From: Azolla caroliniana
Taxonomy: Eukaryota; Polypodiophyta
DNA length: 64,000 nucleotides
Assembly (NCBI GenBank): GCA_043228905.1
Contig: JBHGNT010000003.1
Location: 12,896,001-12,960,000, forward strand
Direction: 5' to 3'
A model generated the notes under the pieces. It had not been told where the DNA came from, searched no databases, and saw only the letters and a program-made list of their open reading frames with translations. The translations under genes were made by a program, and so were the position numbers. Each line of letters begins with the position of its first letter. Position 1 is the stretch's first letter. This document shows, in pieces, positions 30,630 through 42,545 of the stretch.

Positions 30630-33600
30630 ATGGGGGTTCCTAACGAGAGTGAGTTGTCAAGTAACTCATGCATATCTGAAAGGACTAAGAGACGAGTGGT
30701 TCTTCACATAGTTCATTATTTGGTAGAAATAACGAAGAGATTTAGTGAAGAGGATCGTAGGGATATTATTTGTAGAGTGTTACACCATCAAAGTTTGAAT
30801 GAAGACATGGAGAGAATAAAATTTAGGGATCAATGTGTTTCAGAAGAGATTGTGGAGTCTATGAAGTCATCCCTAGACTTAGTGAAAGGTGTAGAGAGCT
30901 TAGACAAACTTGCTGCAAAGAGGGCAGCCCTACACATGGTTGTGAATGGTGCGAGAGAAAAAAAATATAGTGATACTAAAGTTGCCTTAGCCCTGGGTAT
31001 TCAAAGAAGGAACTTGAGGAAACATCGCCGAAATATACACTCAAGCAAATTCAAGTGGCTGGGGTCGGGACGTAGACGACGATGTGATGCCTTATCTCAA
31101 GAGATTATTGAGAAAGTGGATTCATTTTGGGCCAAAAATACGCGTGTCTCACCAAATAAGAAGGACGTGTGTAGACAACGAATAAGTCAGGGTAAGTACC
31201 AGATTCACCCTAGACACTTCTTGGAGATGACAGAGGTATTCCATTGTTTTATATCAATTCACATTCCATAACTTTGTGTTTTGACCAAGTGTATATTAAT
31301 GTTTGCTATATATATTGGTTGATGTAGGCTGAATTGTACATGAACTTTAAAGACCAACATCCAAGCTTGACTGTCGGATTCCGGAAGTTCCAAGGTTTGA
31401 AACCATTTTATGTTAGAAAATTAAATGAGAGGAATACATGTTGTTGTGTGTACCATGTGAAGATGGACATGTTAAGGGTTTCTGTGAATGCAATGCGTAC
31501 TGATTCTAAGGGTATACATGGGGAATTATGTGTCTGCACTTGTGAGATTTGTAGACCAAATGGGGAGGATAATAGGTGTAATGCACGAAACATGACTTAT
31601 GCATCCGTTTCTGAGCTATGGAGGTCTTGTGTTTGTGAAAAAGAACCATCATGTGAGTGGCATCGTCGTACATGTCTATTAAGAACATGTAAGGTTTGTC
31701 CGCTACCATTATTTTGTAGGCAGGAGCTTGATATGGGAAATAGTCATATCGTGAAATGGAAATATTTGGAGTATGTGACTGAAAATATTGGCAAGGGAGT
31801 TGTAACTAAGCGTATCAAGGAAGTATATAAGGAGACATGTGCTGCTACCCTTGTCTCAGAATTTAAGAAACAACTTGGGGAGTTTATTCCACATAACTTC
31901 CGGAGTTATTGGCAAAATTCACAGTTCAAGGAATGTATTAATAACTTACCAACGGGTGTCATTGTATCCGTTATTGATTTTGCAGAAAACTATACATTTA
32001 AAGTTCAAAATGAGGTTCAATCAATGCATTGGTACAATGATCAATGTACAATACTTGTACATATTTGCTATTGGAGGCAAGACGGTGAGTTACATAAGAA
32101 ATCAATATTTTACATTTCAGATGATAAAAAGCATGATACACTATTTGTTCAACATTGTTTTAAGCTTCACCATGCAGATTTATTTTCTCTAGGGTTAACC
32201 TTTAACCATCATTGGGTTTGGTCTGATGGTGCTGCCTCGCAGTTTAAGGCGGCACGATCGTTCTACTTTATCGCCAGGTAATTTTTAATCCATATGTTTA
32301 ATACTTATCATGCAATGTGTAAGGAAGTAAATCTTGTGTTAGTGGATGCATACTAATTATGTTTGTAACTATTAACAAACAGTACTAGTCACATCGATGC
32401 ATACTAATTATGTTTCTAACTATTCGAATCTTGCACTTGTGAATGGATGCATGCATAAAAATTTTGTTTGTATTATGTTGTACTAAGTAACTTTTAATCC
32501 ATGTGAAGTGTTCTCCATAGACACATTGTACTATGTTGTGTGTTGGTTCTGTACTATGTTGTGTTTACAAAAGGATGTAAAGTACTCATCTTGTACTCAT
32601 AATATTGTCCGTCCTTAAGAGAATTGTACTAAGTATCGATTAATCCATGTGAAGGGTTCTCCATAGACACATTGTACTATGTTGTGTGTTGGTTTTGTAC
32701 TATGTTGTGTTTACAAAAGGATGTAAAGTACTCATCTTGTACTTATAGTATTGTCCGTCCTTAAGAGAATTGTACTAATTATGTTTTAATCCATGTGAAG
32801 GGTTCTCCATATACACATTGTACTATGTTGTGTGTTGGTTCTGTACTATGTTGTGTTTACAGGAGGATGTAAAGTACTCATCTTGTACTTATAGTATTGT
32901 CCGTCCTTAAGAGAATTGTACTAAGTATCGATTAATCCATGTGAAGGGTTCTCCATAGACACATTGTACTATGTTGTGTGTCCTATCTGTACTATGTTGT
33001 GTTTACAGGAGGATGTAAAGTACTCATCTTGTACTTATAGTATTGTCCGTCCTTAAGAGAATTGTACTAAGTATCGATTAATCCATGTGAAGGGTTCTCC
33101 ATAGACACATTGTACTATGTTGTGTGTTGGTTCTGTACTATGTTGTGTTTACAAAAGGTAGTAAAGTACTCATCTTGTACTTATAGTATTGTCCGTCCTT
33201 AAGAGAATTGTACTAAGTATCGATTAATCCATGTGAAGGGTTCTCCATAGACACATTGTACTATGTTGTGTGTTGGTTTTGTACTATGTTGTGTTTACAA
33301 AAGGATGTAAAGTACTCATCTTGTACTTATAGTATTGTCCGTCCTTATGAGAATTGTACTAATTATGTTTTAATCCATGTGAAGGGTTCTCCATAGACAC
33401 ATTGTACTATGTTGTGTGTCCTATCTGTACTATGTTGTGTTTACAGGAGGATGTAAAGTACTCATCTTGTACTCATAGTATTGTCCGTCCTTAAGAGAAT
33501 TGTACTAAGTATCGATTAATCCATGTGAAGGGTTCTCCATAGACACATTGTACTATGTTGTGTGTTGGTTTTGTACTATGTTGTGTTTACAGGAGGATGT

Positions 33601-34892
33601 AAAGTACTCATCTTGTACTCATAGTATTGTCCGTCTTTAAGAGAATTGTACTAAGTATCGATTAATCCATGTGAAGGGTTCTCCATAGACACATTGTACT
33701 ATGTTGTGTGTTGGTTCTGTACTATGTTGTGTTTACAAAAGGATGTAAAGTACTCATCTTGTACTTGTAGTATTGTCCGTCCTTAAGAGAATTGTACTAA
33801 TTATGTTTTAATCCATGTGAAGGGTTCTCCATAGACACATTGTACTATGTTGTGTGTTGTATCTGTACTATGTTGTGTTTACAGGAGGATATAAAGTACT
33901 CATCTTGTACTCATAGTATTGTCCGTCCTTAAGAGAATTGTACTAAATCAGTATTTACTCATGTTGTACTCATAGTATTGTACTCATCTTGTACTCACCA
34001 AAGCAGGTATTTCTCCTTATTCAATATTCGTATGCAATGGAATTACTTCGGGTCTGGACATGGAAAAGGAGAGCATGATGGCGCGGGGGTTGTGATCAAA
34101 CGTGCCCTTACAAGTGAGCAGTTGGATAATAATGGCGCTAAGTTACAAAATGCACATGATGTTGTGCAGTGGCTAACATGGAAGATGTCAAATGATGGTA
34201 AGAACAGATTGTTTGTTGAAGTTCGCGCTGATGAGGTCAATAGAACTAAATCATATGGTTGTAAAACCGTGAAAGGCACACGCAGCACCCATTGTGTGTT
34301 AGGGTTTAGCCGCAAGGACACAACCCAATTGTTACTCCGTAGTTTATCATGCTTTTGTTCCATGTGTCTAGATGAAGCTTGGGATAAATGCATCAACCTA
34401 TCAATCGTGGAGCCCTGGAAGCTGCAGAAGCTTGAGCCTGAACTACAAGATGATATTGAAGAGGATGTGCATTCAAACGATATTGTATACTACAACCAAA
34501 ATCAAGACTTGGCAGTTTTATTGGAAGTTGGAGATCATTTTGCAGTGCTCAAATATTCTCAGAATGAAGATTTAGAAGACTACTACATTGTGGTGTGCAA
34601 GCAAGGAAAGACATTATTGAAAGAAGTGGTGAGGGATGGTTGGGGCAACAATTTCAACATTGGTGAGTCTGTCATGTATGGAAACTATTATGCAAAGTTG
34701 CCGCAGTGCAAGAACACATATGCATTACTAAAAGAAGCACCCATCGCAATAATCTACGCTGATGCCATTCTTGCGATCAAATTCAATATGACTCAAGCAA
34801 AGCACAAGGTTAAGGGATACAACACTGTCTACAAGGTCCCCCAAGAGGTTCATGAGCACATATTAGGGGAGGTCTCTCTATTTAATGCTTGA
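30630..34892 (+). CDS. DDD transposase of the Sola-like transposon (3 exons)
   Basis: Exons 30630-31235, 31328-32277 and 34007-34892 join with GT-AG introns of 92 and 1729 bp into 813 codons without a stop. Residues about 114-135 (VALALGIQRRNLRKHRR) look like a helix-turn-helix. A Cys/His-rich part follows (RNTCCCVYHVKMDML, CVCTCEIC, HRRTC...CKVC), likely zinc-binding. Candidate catalytic acids are Asp419 (VSVIDFAENY), Asp502 (VWSDGAASQFK) and Asp543 (GHGKGEHDGAG), the spacing of a DDD nuclease. The second intron separates Asp502 from Asp543 and holds a 146-bp satellite. The longer GTG-initiated frame at 30609 is unlikely to be used; ATG 30630 is the first Met. Role: excision and integration in the nucleus. 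Sola assignment is by motif memory. Confidence 0.85.
32483..33950 (+). repeat. 146-bp tandem array in transposase intron 2
   Basis: The marker GTCCTTAAG falls at 32611, 32757, 32903, 33049, 33195, 33341, 33487, 33633 (as GTCTTTAAG), 33779 and 33925, every interval exactly 146 bp. Each unit holds about five GTACT words. Units differ by few substitutions and no indels. The array fills most of the 1.7 kb intron between the exons for the second and third catalytic Asp. Confidence 0.97.
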
Positions 34893-36006
34893 AAGTCACC
34901 CTATCAATACATTGTACTAGAAAACTGAAAAACATCCACTTGGAGTTCACTATTAATTTTGATGATTGACAAATGAATTGATATATTTCGTCTTTCTTCC
35001 AAAGGGTTTATGCCTCTCAACCACTTGTAGTTATCTTTCATAATATATTAGTTGTTATCAACAGGACTTGGATTTCTTCATTGCCGATATTGCTCATGTT
35101 TCCTGATGTTATTTGAGCATAGGAGTTTTGTAGAGTTGGTGTGTCCTCTGTTGGCACATAAATCTGCTCTTCTTTTGCTACCAAGAGAAGATTGTTAGTT
35201 GAATTCATTAAAGACTTTAATATTGTAAGATTTTCTACTGTAAGTTCATTTTTCAAAGGGGGCGATGAATTCTGTGAAGACAACAATGAAAATTATTCTC
35301 TCAGAATCCTTTTTTGTTTCATGATATGTCCTATGAAGCCATCTGAGTTTTTACTTCTTGTATATAAGTCCTGAATATCCAGGCTATGGATTTTAAAGTA
35401 CAAACCTTCCTTTCCTTAACAAAATAATCCAACTTCTGAAACAATAATTTGTGATAGCTCAAAAAGGTAAGTGTTTCCTTACTACTGTTAGTGGATGATT
35501 CATCCTTTGGGATGATATCATCAAAATATGGCCCACATTGCTTCAACAATTTGCACACATTCTGGTTACCGTCCAAATGGGATTGATGAAACAGTCTATA
35601 CTTCAGGATATCTTCAATAACACCCGATACCCGATATTTTCTGTTTCTCATCATCAACACCTAAAAACCTAAATTTTCCTAGCAAGCTAAGAAGACTTTC
35701 AAGCATTTTATCTACAATAGACTGAAAGACTTTGCGAGGATTAGGAGATGATCTCAAAAAAGAAACAAAACGTTGTAAAATAAGAATACTTAGATCAAAA
35801 AGTATATTCCCATTGTTTTTGATATATGTTGATGAGCAAAATATAGAAGCAATCCTTAAACATGAACTTGATCTCACACTGGTATAACTATTTCAGATTC
35901 ATGAACTGGATTTTTTACATTGGCAATTGAAACAGTATTTTGGTATCCAAATAGTTCAATTTCAGACATCACTAACAACTAAAGTTCAAGTACAATCGAA
36001 AGACAA
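34893..36006. other. Region between the two convergent transposon genes
   Basis: Contains the 3' ends of both transcription units and a frameshifted gene fragment at 35038-35877. No further coding signal was seen. Confidence 0.6.
35038..35877 (-). pseudogene. Captured gene fragment, possibly URB2/Npa2-like
   Basis: The minus strand reads SSTYIKNNGNILFD, FVSFLRSSPNPRKVFQSIVD and KMLESLLSLLG in one frame. After a frameshift near 35620-35645 it continues RLFHQSHLDG, FLSYHKLLFQKLDYFVK and SIAWIFRTYIQEVK. A last piece to 35038 is in a further frame. The phrases recall plant Urb2/Npa2 ribosome-biogenesis proteins (NPRKVF, HxxHLDG, SYHKxLFxKL). It has no link to transposition and is broken, so a host gene fragment captured by the transposon is the best reading. 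The family name is a memory-based guess. Confidence 0.45.
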
Positions 36007-39000
36007 TCAGGCACTAGAGGGTAACTTGGCCGATCTTGTAATGCGCTTGTTGTTGGTGCCAGATTTTTCTGATTTTACATTCTTCTTTATCTTAAAGCCT
36101 TTAGGTATGAGCTGACTAAGTGGCACTTCATCATCAGAGGCATCAGAGACAGGCGTGGATGCGCGGGCACCTTGTACTGGTGGCAAGCTTGAGAGAGCAA
36201 CTATGTTTTCTGCAACTGCAATGCTTGTACACAAATCCACAAAGGTGCTGTCGATAGACAAATTATCACTCATCTTCTGAATGCTTGTACTCCTAGCGAT
36301 CTTTATTGCCCTATCATCATCACCGATGCCTATACACTCGTTCTTATTAGACTCCTGAATGCTTGTACTCCTAGCGATCTTTATTGCCCTATCATCATCA
36401 CCGATGCCTATACACTCGTTCTTATTAGACTCCTGTATGTGGACCGTGGCAGTAGTCATGGTCAACTCCTCTTGTACGATGGATGTCACCTCATTCTTAA
36501 GACAACGTTGTTCGCTCTGAGTACAATCGGGCCCACCTTCATTAGTAACGTTGTTCACTCTACACTCCTCATGGGATTCTGTACAATCAGGCTTATCTTC
36601 AGGGAAAGCGATGTTCTTTCCACGATCCTCTTGGGCTTCACAAGACACTACTAGCACATTCTCAGTACAATCAAGCTCCTCTTCATTACTAGCAATGTTC
36701 TTTCCATGATCCTCATGGGAATCTTTAGATAGTACTAGCACATTATCAGTACAATCAGTCTTCTCTTCAGCACTTGCCACATTATCAGTACAATCAGTCT
36801 TCTCTTCAGTACTTGCCATATTCTTTCCACACTCTTCATGGGCTTCAATCTTCTCTTCAGTACTTGCCATATTCTTTCCACACTCATAGGCTTCTTTAGA
36901 CATAGTGTTGTTTGTACATGCCAGCTGCTCTTCACATATGAATGCTTCGTTTTTCTCACAATCCTCATGTGTGGAAGATGTGCTTCTAGAGTCTGCCTCC
37001 TTGCAAAGGTTAATTTGATTCTGACTCTGATGGGAATCTGATTCTGCACTTGTGCTCCATGAAGTTCCCGATTCATTTGATTGCAGTTGGGAATCAGACT
37101 GCTCTTGTAAACCTAATTAATGGGATTCCAAAGAATATTGGTATGAACTCACATACTCAAAAGTTTGCAAACAATGAACATAGGGTTTAGGGCCACATTT
37201 TTACCTAATGTTACATCGTCATACTGTACAGTCGTAGATACCCCATTGCAAGTGGTGGGCTCGGTCATCTTCTCCACAACATCTAGGTGCTCAACAGTGT
37301 TGTTATGATCTATAATAACAACAAGAATAGGGTTGTTATGAGCTAAATCATTGTTTTCAAAGTCTGGCTTTTGACGTGTACCTGGGAGTGTGATAAATTC
37401 GTCTTCATGATCAGGTTTTGGACTCGTATCTCCGTCACCAAATATCATTTCATCATCAGCTAGTAACACAAGTACATGGTATTAGACAATGGATTAGGTT
37501 GACAATGCTCCAGACAGGTGAGAACTTATATGACTCACCATTGCATTCAACTTTGCCTTTCTTGCCGTTTCCATACAACATTCTTGCAGCATTTCTCTTC
37601 TTACTGGGCTCTATTTGTAAAGAAACTGCATTTCTCTTCTTAGTGGGCTCTATTTCTTGATGTTGACCGGAGCTTGGGGAATTTGTTTGTAGAAGCATAT
37701 GTTCCACTGCTCCAATGGCCCTTCTCATACATTCATCCTCATCATAAAAATCATAGGTTATTGGTAATGATGGTCCCTGAACCTTGGAATGTGCAGCAGA
37801 TATTGAGGGTTTAGGCACAGGGGCTGGTTGTTCCATTACCTTCCCTGGCGTGGAGTTGCTTGACACTACAACATTCATTGCAAGAAACAAAAAAACCTTG
37901 AATGTTAGTACCATCATCTAAAATATTTAATGTAGGTCACAAGAGCTGCTTCCCATTTTACACAATGTACCAGTCATGAACAATGTACTACTCACATAGT
38001 TCCTAAATTACTGAACTAGTACTAATAAGGAACACTGTACTGCTCACTTAGTTCCCAATTTACACGATTAGTACTAATCATGCACAATATACACAAGTAG
38101 TACTAATCATGCACAATATACTACTCACTTAGTTACCAAATTACACAAGTACTAATCCCGAAAAATGTACCACTGACTAAGTCAAATTAATAAGTAGTAC
38201 TAATCTTGAACAATGTACTACTCACTTATTTCCTAAATCACTGAACTAGTACTAATCCCGAACAATGTAGTAGCTCACTTAGTTCCCAATTTACACAAGT
38301 AGTACTAATCATGCACAATATACTACTCACTTAGTTACCAAATTACACAAGGAGTACTAATCCCGAACAACGTAATGCTCACTTAGTTCCCAATTTACAC
38401 AAGTAGTACTAATCATGCACAATATACTACTCACTTAGTTAGCAAATTACACAAGGAGTACTAATCCCGAACAACGTAATGCTCACTTAGTTCCCAATTT
38501 ACACAAGTAGTACTAATCATGCACAATATACTACTCACTTAGTTAGCAAATTACACAAGGAGTACTAATCCCGAACAATGTACTGCTCACTTAGTTCCCA
38601 ATTTACACAAGTAGTACTAATCATGCACAATATACTACTCACTTAGTTAGCAAATTACACAAGGAGTACTAATCCCGAACAATGTACTGCTCACTTAGTT
38701 CCCAATTTACACAAGTAGTACTAATCATGCACAATATACTACTCACTTAGTTACCAAATTACACACGGAGTACTAATCCCGAACAATGTACTGCTCACTT
38801 AGTTCCCAATTTACACAAGTAGTACTAATCATGCACAATATACTACTCACTTAGTTAGCAAATTACACAAGGAGTACTAATCCCGAACAATGTACTGCTC
38901 ACTTAGTTCCCAATTTACACAAGTAGTACTAATCATGCACAATATACTACTCACTTAGTTAGCAAATTACACAAGGAGTACTAATCCCGAACAATGTACC

Positions 39001-41199
39001 ACTGACTTAGTCAAATTACACAATTAGTACTAATCCTGAACAATGTACTACTCAACAATGTACCACTGACTTAGTCAAATTACACAATTAGTACTAATCC
39101 TACAAAATGTACTACTCACTTATTTTCTAGATTACTGATCTAGTACTAATAAGGTACAAAACTAGTACTAATAAGGAACAAAGTACTACTCAGTTCCCAA
39201 ATTACAAAACTAGTATTAATCATGAGCAATGTACTAGTAACTTAGTTCACAAAGTACAGAACTAGTACTAATCATGAACCATGTAGTACTTACTAAGTAC
39301 TAATCCAACAAATGTAGATTGGTATTTTGCACACAAGTAATACTAAACATGATATGTCTTCTACACACCTAGTTACATAACTTGTACTAATTACACCAAC
39401 AGTATTAATCTTGAACAGTATTAGTACTAAACGTGATATGTGTTTGACACACCTCATTTCCAAATTACAATAATTGTACTATTATTCAACAATTTACTAT
39501 ACACCTTGTTCCCAAATTACATTACTAGTACTAATTCCCAAGTTACACAAACAATCTTAACAGTCAACAGTGTACTATAAGTATAGTGTTTACTAAACTA
39601 ATACTAGGCAAGTTGCAATATAGATTGGACGATGTTGTACCTAGTTCCCTTTTAGTACTACTAATTGTGGAAAATATCCCTTCAACTACACATACCAATT
39701 ATATATTAAGAGTACTGCCAATACTAACCCACATAATTAGGGTTCCACATAATAGTTGTTAGAGATTACACTAAATTTGAAGTATGAATTGTGGCATACA
39801 CTAGTTCTAGTCCAAATGTTAATTGACATCATATAATACAAACAATAGAATAGTAGAGCCACATACCGTACGGGTGTACTTTTAAACCCCAAGCATAGTA
39901 CCACTCAGCCGCAATTGTAGTTTTACAGTCCATACATGTATTCTCTTTCTCAAAATGATACTTAGCACATAGCACATGATATGTGTGCAAGCATGGTGTA
40001 ATCACAACATCCATAGCCTCCAGCTTGAATCCGAGGCCACAAAATATACACCTGGAAGATTGCAAACACAAGTTATAATATATTAGTTGCTCACTTATTT
40101 ATACCAAAGAAGTAGAAATAAATAACTTTTAAAACCAATACCGTGATATAGCTATACTAAAAATGGTACTTTCTATACCACTTGGGTGCTCAATTACAGA
40201 TGGACACAAAGTATCAAAACCATTTTGTTTTAAATCCTGCATCAAGCATGCAAGGTTCTCAGAATGCAACTTTAAGGCTGACAACTTATTATCTATTTCT
40301 TCATGTGCATTCCTGCAAGTATCAAGGTCTCTCATCAGTGAACCTAATTGAGTGCCCATATTGTTTAGCTCTTTCTTCAACTCCTCTTTCAACACCTCAC
40401 TTTCTGAATTTTGGATTGTCGATGCAATCCATTCATATGTAGTTTTTATTGAAGAAAATTTCTTTTCTGCCTGTATCTCAGCTGATTTAACTGCTTCCAA
40501 ATCAGCAAGTAGTGTTTGTATTCTTGAGCTCATAGAAGCTATGCAACCGGCCATCATCTGTTCATGCTTTTCAGTCATTGTGGCCCGTACCTTTGCCTCT
40601 AGAACTTGGTGGATAGGTGTTATAGCTAGAATATCCACATGAGAGGTTCCAGATGACTTCAAGCCAGTGTTGGTACTGGAGGACCCTTTGTAATGTTCTG
40701 ACCGGTGCCGATTAAAATCTTCCCAATTTACGTCAATGCCACCTTGAACTTCACATGCAAAAGCACGTGCAAAAACAGTACCCACCTCATTGTTAGTGAT
40801 TTGATTTGTATCATAAACATGTTCGTATCTCGTCTTCAATAAATTCATGTATTCCCTCTTCAAACCACTTATGTGGAATCCTCGCCTTGTGTCGGGATGT
40901 GCTGACCCCCAGGTTTTTAACAACCACTCTCTCAGCTCTGGATACACGTCAGGTCGTGCTCGAAGGAAATAATTCCATCCAAGAGGTGTGTCTCGACTGA
41001 TGGAGTGGTACATCTTCTTTCTCTGTGTTGATGAATTCATCACCCTTTCTCTTGTGGGTGTCTTCTTGCTTTCTTTCATGGGTGTCCTTCTTCCTTCCTT
41101 CACTGGTGTCTTCACTTTCTCTTTCATCAATGTCTTCTTTATGGGTGTCCTTCTCGTCATTGTCCTAGTCAACACAATTCTCAAGGAATGAATATGCAT
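36007..41199 (-). CDS. Transposon-encoded RING-H2/coiled-coil protein (5 exons)
   Basis: Minus-strand exons 41199-40142, 40051-39867, 37865-37539, 37459-37205 and 37112-36007 join through GT-AG introns into 977 codons (976 aa) with one final stop. Residues 14-50 are Lys/Arg-rich with TPIKK, TPVKE, TPMKE and TPTRE repeats. A globular part follows (GWNYFLRARPDVYPELREWL). A coiled coil lies at about 200-345. A RING-H2 finger has C354, C357, C373, H375, H378, C381, C392 and C395 (C-x2-C-x15-C-x-H-x2-H-x2-C-x10-C-x2-C). The tail is acidic with EEKTDCT-type repeats and an exact 26-residue duplication, ending KRITRSAKLPSSA. Intron 2 holds the 104-bp satellite. RING-H2 proteins are usually ubiquitin E3 ligases; a role in transposition or host-silencing escape is inference. 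Confidence 0.8.
36277..36432 (-). repeat. 78-bp in-frame duplication in the RING protein gene
   Basis: Two identical 78-bp copies (GCTTGTACTCC at 36283 and 36361) add an exact second 26-residue copy of a segment containing NECIGIGDDDRAIK. The identity points to a recent slippage event that kept the frame. Confidence 0.95.
37960..39310 (-). repeat. 104-bp tandem array in intron 2 of the RING protein gene
   Basis: TCCCGAACAA marks fall at 38257, 38361, 38465, 38569, 38673, 38777, 38881 and 38985, each exactly 104 bp apart. Diverged copies lie on both sides (for example 38156). Each unit has three GTACT words, two of them in GTACTAATC. The array fills most of the 2.0 kb intron that follows the RING exon. 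Confidence 0.97.
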
Positions 41200-41229
41200 G
41201 TACTAGAAGAAAACTCAAGCAATTACCAT

Positions 41230-41595
41230 CAACACATAGCAAATCATCTCATTGCATGTACAAACCATGTCAAACACACAATAACCCTAAATAGTCGGAA
41301 AAAAACTCATCCATGTCAAACACACAGACAATAAAAACAGACGGATAGGAAAGTCAAAGAAAACGAAAACATTGTAAATCATCATAGCCAACTCCATCAC
41401 ATCGCATGTACAAGCCATGTCAAACACACAAAAACCCAAAATAGTCGGAAAAACACTCATCCATGTCAAACTCACACAAAATAAAACAGATGGACAAGAA
41501 ACAAGAACAAAACGAAAACATAGCAACTCATCATAGCCAACTCCATTTACGTTGCATGTACAAACATGTCTAACACACAACCACCTCGATCAAAA
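41230..41595 (-). repeat. 150-bp tandem repeat upstream of the RING protein gene
   Basis: TTGCATGTA/TCGCATGTA marks at 41251, 41401 and 41551 are exactly 150 bp apart, with CATGTCAAACACACA and TAGTCGGAAAAA repeated in each unit. This would be promoter or 5' UTR of the minus-strand gene. A further ~107-bp duplication (ACATACCAGTTGGGCATGC near 41650 and 41757) lies just beyond. Confidence 0.9.
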
Positions 41596-42186
41596 TATTT
41601 TCATACATTTTTAAAAGAAACACAGAGAAACACAGAGAAAACAAAAACATACCAGTTGGGCATGCAACACATAGACTATGAATAATCAAACCCTAAAAAT
41701 GACCATACACATGCAAATAAAAAACAAACAGACAGGAAACATTCAGAAAAAGAAAACATACCAGTTGGGCATGCAACACAGAGAATACCTGGAGGTTGTA
41801 CAACTTGCAGAGGTACCAGACCGTGTTGATTTCGACAAACGAGGCTGCTGCAGAGGAGACAAACGAGCATAGACAGAGGAAACAAACGAGCATGCACAAG
41901 GAAGGAAAATCAACAACACATACAACGAGCAGGGGAAACAAAAATCTCTGCATTCAGAGATCGAACCTGGCACAGAGGGGAACACAAGAACAGCTACGCA
42001 GGGAAACAGAGAATCGAAGGTGGAGTGAGAGAGAGAAACAGAAAGAAAGAAAGAAAGAGAGCTTTGAAAGAAAAAAACAGAAAGAATCGAAGGTGGAGTG
42101 AAAGAAAGAAACAGAGAGATAGACCTGTAATAGATATGTCGTCTTTCTTTAACTTTCTGCCACTGTCTGTCTGACAACTTCGAGAC

Positions 42187-42232
<46 letters not shown>

Positions 42233-42545
42233 GTGAGAGAGAGAGACATACCAATTGACACGTTCGACTACCCATACCAGAGAGAGAGAGAGAGAGAGAT
42301 ACTGAGACTGACCAACTGTCACAATGGATACCTTCTCCAGGTGTGCTTTTGTACAACTCTACCTAGGAGACTGGGGCAACAATTAATGTATTAAATATGG
42401 CCTAGGGACATTTCGAGTGTGACGTACAATATCTTTGTGCATTCGAGTGTGACGTAATGAATTTGTTTTTTGTTTTTTGAAACTTATTTACAATTTTTAA
42501 TGTTTATTTTCTTCTTCGATTTAGTACTAAATTTTTGGCCAAAAG
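41596..42545 (-). promoter_or_regulatory. Right subterminal region, GA-rich, probable promoter of the RING gene
   Basis: No coding frame is credible. It holds a duplicated GAATCGAAGGTGGAGTGA block (near 42012 and 42085) and (GA)n tracts at 42190-42245 and 42279-42299, which read as CT-rich on the gene strand. GA/CT tracts are frequent in plant core promoters. No TATA box was fixed. Confidence 0.4.

Noticed and set aside
32483-33950. CRISPR-like array
   Set aside because: The repeats are contiguous 146-bp units without unique spacers, inside a eukaryotic intron.
41676-42356. Overlapping Ser/Leu-rich and Arg/Glu-rich frames in the right end of the transposon
   Set aside because: Produced by GA/CT simple sequence. 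Different frames overlap fully and none has a domain.
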